Shown here: piece by piece, positions 6,303 through 7,985 of the stretch
How positions within the stretch are numbered: position 1 is the first letter of the stretch
Layout: every line of letters begins with the position of its first letter
NCBI GenBank assembly: GCA_021786455.1
Contig: JAJYNF010000347.1
Coordinates: 1-7,985 of the forward strand
From: Acidobacteriota bacterium
GTDB lineage: Bacteria > Acidobacteriota > Terriglobia > UBA7540
Length of the DNA stretch: 7,985 nucleotides
Reading direction: 5' to 3'
The notes under the pieces: generated by a model
Databases searched by the model: none
What the model was told of the DNA's origin: nothing
What the model saw: the letters and a program-made list of their open reading frames with translations, nothing else
Translations under genes and position numbers: made by a program

Positions 6303-7415
6303 TCACGGGGCGTTCGCGCTCACCGGGTAGGCTGCGAGGAAGGTATCTATCGCCGAGGTTTGGCTTGCAGCGTTGGCGGTGATGTAAGGTCCGGACCACA
6401 CCTGGCCAAATTGGTCGTTTGGGCCTCGATCGTCGTTCCAGATGGCTCCGGCATTTGTCTGGAGAAAAGTGTCGTACTGCGCATTGGGAAGCGAGGCGTT
6501 TAAGACGGCCAGGTTGCGTGTAAAAATGCCCTTGAATTGAACTCCGTCGGCGCCGCAGTTCGGTTCGCACGAATCGTGCAAAATGCCGTTTGAGTCCGTC
6601 AAATTGGCGATGGCAGCGAGCGCAATGGTCTGCGCTTTCTGCAACAAGGAAGGATTCTGAGTCAGCTTGGCCAAAGCCGTCAGGCCGCCCAGGATAACGC
6701 CCTGGTTGTAGCTCCACACGGTTTCGCGGTTGTTCTGGCAACTCGAGGGATCGGTGGTGTTGATGGTCAGTCCGTCGTTGATCAGATTCTGTGAATTGAT
6801 CATTCCTGATTGAGCAAACCAGTTCCACTCCATCTGAGCCCAGTTGAGGTCCGTGGTATATTGCTGTGACCCAGAGGGAGCGCGCAGGGCGAGGTTTGCT
6901 GCGACAGACAGAAACAGTTCGTTCGCGATGGCGTTCTTGTACGTGTGCGTCTTGTTCCACCAAATCCCGCCGCCACAGGTTGTCGCGTCCCATCCGGTGG
7001 TCATATCGGAAAAAATTTGCTCCGCCATGTTCAGGTAGCTTGTTTGCCCAGTCACGTCATAGGCCTCGATCCAGGCGAGCGCCCACCAGCCTTCGTCGTC
7101 GTAGTAATTATTCAAGAAGCCGCCGCTTTCATTAACGTTGAAAGTGTTCGAGATCGTCGGCAGGTATTGCGACGAGCCGCTCAGCTTGGAATAGATGCCA
7201 AGAACCGTGATCGAATTCGCGGCATTCCACCAACCGGTCGTCTGCCATAGCCCGGTGCTTTGGTCATACCAGCCCTGGAGCGTGGAGATGCCCAGGGAGG
7301 CATCCTGAAGGAAGTTTCCGCCGGAAGGAGCGGGAGGGGCAGGCGGAGCCGCGGGGCTCCCGCCCCCGCAGGATGAGAACAAGGTGAGCGCAAGTAGGAA
7401 AGTTGCTTTCCTCAG
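6303..7415 (-). CDS. GH76 family alpha-1,6-mannanase-like lipoprotein (apparent CTG start)
   Basis: GH76 enzymes are endo-acting alpha-1,6-mannanases or transglycosidases on microbial mannan backbones. The family pattern is strong: GGFLNNYYDDEGWWALAWIEAYD with the paired catalytic aspartates (106 and 107 from the CTG start), YLNMAEQIF, CGGGIWW (from Cys147), YKNAIANELF, NDGL, WSYNQGVILGGL (from 234) and FKGIFTRN (294-301). About 370 residues is the usual size. Starting at CTG 7415 gives MRKATFLLALTLFSSC, a good lipoprotein signal with Cys16, then a Gly/Pro/Ala-rich tether. GGAGGT (7421-7426) lies 5 nt before this CTG. The next candidate, TTG 7382, would leave only four residues before the Cys and delete the signal, and no ATG or GTG is available in frame. 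The product is probably anchored at the cell surface or periplasmic face. The gene lies 31 nt after the receptor gene on the same strand, so co-transcription is likely. The family call is firm; the exact start is less so. Confidence 0.9.
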   Translation of the reverse strand: MRKATFLLALTLFSSCGGGSPAAPPAPPAPSGGNFLQDASLGISTLQGWYDQSTGLWQTTGWWNAANSITVLGIYSKLSGSSQYLPTISNTFNVNESGGFLNNYYDDEGWWALAWIEAYDVTGQTSYLNMAEQIFSDMTTGWDATTCGGGIWWNKTHTYKNAIANELFLSVAANLALRAPSGSQQYTTDLNWAQMEWNWFAQSGMINSQNLINDGLTINTTDPSSCQNNRETVWSYNQGVILGGLTALAKLTQNPSLLQKAQTIALAAIANLTDSNGILHDSCEPNCGADGVQFKGIFTRNLAVLNASLPNAQYDTFLQTNAGAIWNDDRGPNDQFGQVWSGPYITANAASQTSAIDTFLAAYPVSANAP

Positions 7416-7420
7416 AGTCC

Positions 7421-7426
7421 ACCTCC
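7421..7426 (-). promoter_or_regulatory. Ribosome binding site supporting a CTG start for the GH76 gene
   Basis: GGAGGT within GGGGAGGTGG on the minus strand, 5 nt before CTG 7415. Its position fits that codon and is about 38 nt from the next possible start, TTG 7382. Confidence 0.6.
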
Positions 7427-7446
7427 CCGCGAGCGACTCCCGACGC

Positions 7447-7985
7447 CTAAAAGAAGAGCTTCAGCGAAAGTTGAATGATCCTCGGGAAGTTCTGTTGAAA
7501 TAGGTTGACCGTTCCGAATCCCTGCCAGCGGCCGTCCACCTGTTTCGGTATTTGGCTGGTGTTGGTATTTGGACCCGGGAACAGCGGCGTGTTCATCAAG
7601 TTAAACGCGTCGGCCCGAAATTGAAGCCGCTTCGATTCCGTCAGCATGAAATCCTTTTGCAACGAGAGGTCGAGGTTCGGGATGTAGGGACTCCGCAGGT
7701 AACCGACGCGGTCCGGCTGATTCCCCTGACCGAACGTGGGAATGGGGGTGTAGCAGGCCTTGGGAAGGCCGTTGCAGTTGTAAATCCACTGTGAAAACGT
7801 CGAGCCGCCGGAAGGGACGAAACCGTGGTTGCCGACGAACCAAACGTTTGGAATGCCGATGGGAGTGCCAGATTCGTCCGAGAAAATCCAGTCCATACGC
7901 CAGTCATTCACCACGCCGCCCAACACGCGGGAGGGATGGGCGAAAATGTACTTGGCGCCCCGTCCCATGGGCATGTCCCACTCAC
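7447..7985 (-). CDS. TonB-dependent receptor, Oar-like, C-terminal part (5' end beyond right edge)
   Basis: Only the last 178 residues are in the window; the frame is open to the right edge, so the ATG codons at 7974 and nearby are internal. The piece is the end of an outer membrane barrel: EWDMPMGRGAKYIF, then WRMDWIFSDESGTPIG, then YLRSPYIPNLDLSLQKDF, then KRLQFRADAFNLMNTPLFPGPN, ending IIQLSLKLFF. Alternating strands with a terminal Phe are typical of barrel proteins recognised by the BAM machinery. These motifs are characteristic of the large acidobacterial TonB-dependent receptors that carry an N-terminal carboxypeptidase-regulatory-like domain; those N-terminal domains would lie outside the window and are inferred. 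The role would be energised uptake of a ligand across the outer membrane. The ligand is unknown, but the GH76 mannanase gene 31 nt downstream makes a mannan-derived oligosaccharide a reasonable guess. Confidence 0.88.
   Translation of the reverse strand, partial: EWDMPMGRGAKYIFAHPSRVLGGVVNDWRMDWIFSDESGTPIGIPNVWFVGNHGFVPSGGSTFSQWIYNCNGLPKACYTPIPTFGQGNQPDRVGYLRSPYIPNLDLSLQKDFMLTESKRLQFRADAFNLMNTPLFPGPNTNTSQIPKQVDGRWQGFGTVNLFQQNFPRIIQLSLKLFF

Noticed and set aside
6280..6320. Bidirectional terminator between the converging reductase and GH76 genes
   Set aside because: I looked for a stem with flanking A and T runs and found no convincing hairpin; only 7 nt separate the two stops.
6289..6993. 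Minus-strand frame of 234 codons
   Set aside because: It lies in another frame of the GH76 gene; the product is Arg-rich without recognisable domains, while the GH76 frame carries all catalytic motifs.
7383..7420. GTG at about 7420 as the start of the GH76 gene
   Set aside because: It is in a different frame and does not give a signal peptide or lead into the GH76 domain.

Overview
The window looks like a piece of an acidobacterial (Acidobacteriota) genome. The evidence is the C-terminal barrel of an Oar-like TonB-dependent receptor ending in an aromatic residue, a very long multi-POTRA Omp85 protein, a DUF2911 protein and a GH76 lipoprotein, all in fairly GC-rich DNA. The taxonomy is inferred from protein style only; there is no rRNA or tRNA here.

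Left part (1-2464, minus strand). One open reading frame runs off the left edge. Its first ~682 codons are a secreted BamA/Omp85-type protein: signal peptide, about seven POTRA repeats, then the first strands of a beta-barrel. At about nt 418-424 the same frame switches abruptly to the middle of a 4-alpha-glucanotransferase (MalQ, amylomaltase). Arginine codon choice changes at the same place. A chimeric contig join is the simplest explanation; a genuine rearrangement is the alternative. Upstream, 2465-2976 is non-coding as far as I can tell and holds a likely promoter for the BamA-like gene.

Middle part (2977-5040, minus strand). Three tightly packed genes form an apparent operon behind a good sigma-70-like promoter. 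In order of transcription they are a small secreted protein of unknown function (TTG start, very strong ribosome binding site), an exported esterase of the esterase-D/feruloyl-esterase type (3-nt gap), and an exported DUF2911 protein (ATGA overlap). All three products appear to go to the cell envelope.

Right part (5324-7985). An aldo/keto reductase on the plus strand diverges from the operon and converges, 7 nt apart, on a GH76 alpha-1,6-mannanase-like lipoprotein on the minus strand. The GH76 gene follows, 31 nt downstream, the end of the TonB-dependent receptor gene that enters from the right edge. The receptor and the surface mannanase may form a small glycan-uptake unit, without a SusD partner in view. 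The GH76 gene seems to begin at a CTG codon.

No tRNA, rRNA, insertion sequence, CRISPR array or convincing factor-independent terminator was seen.
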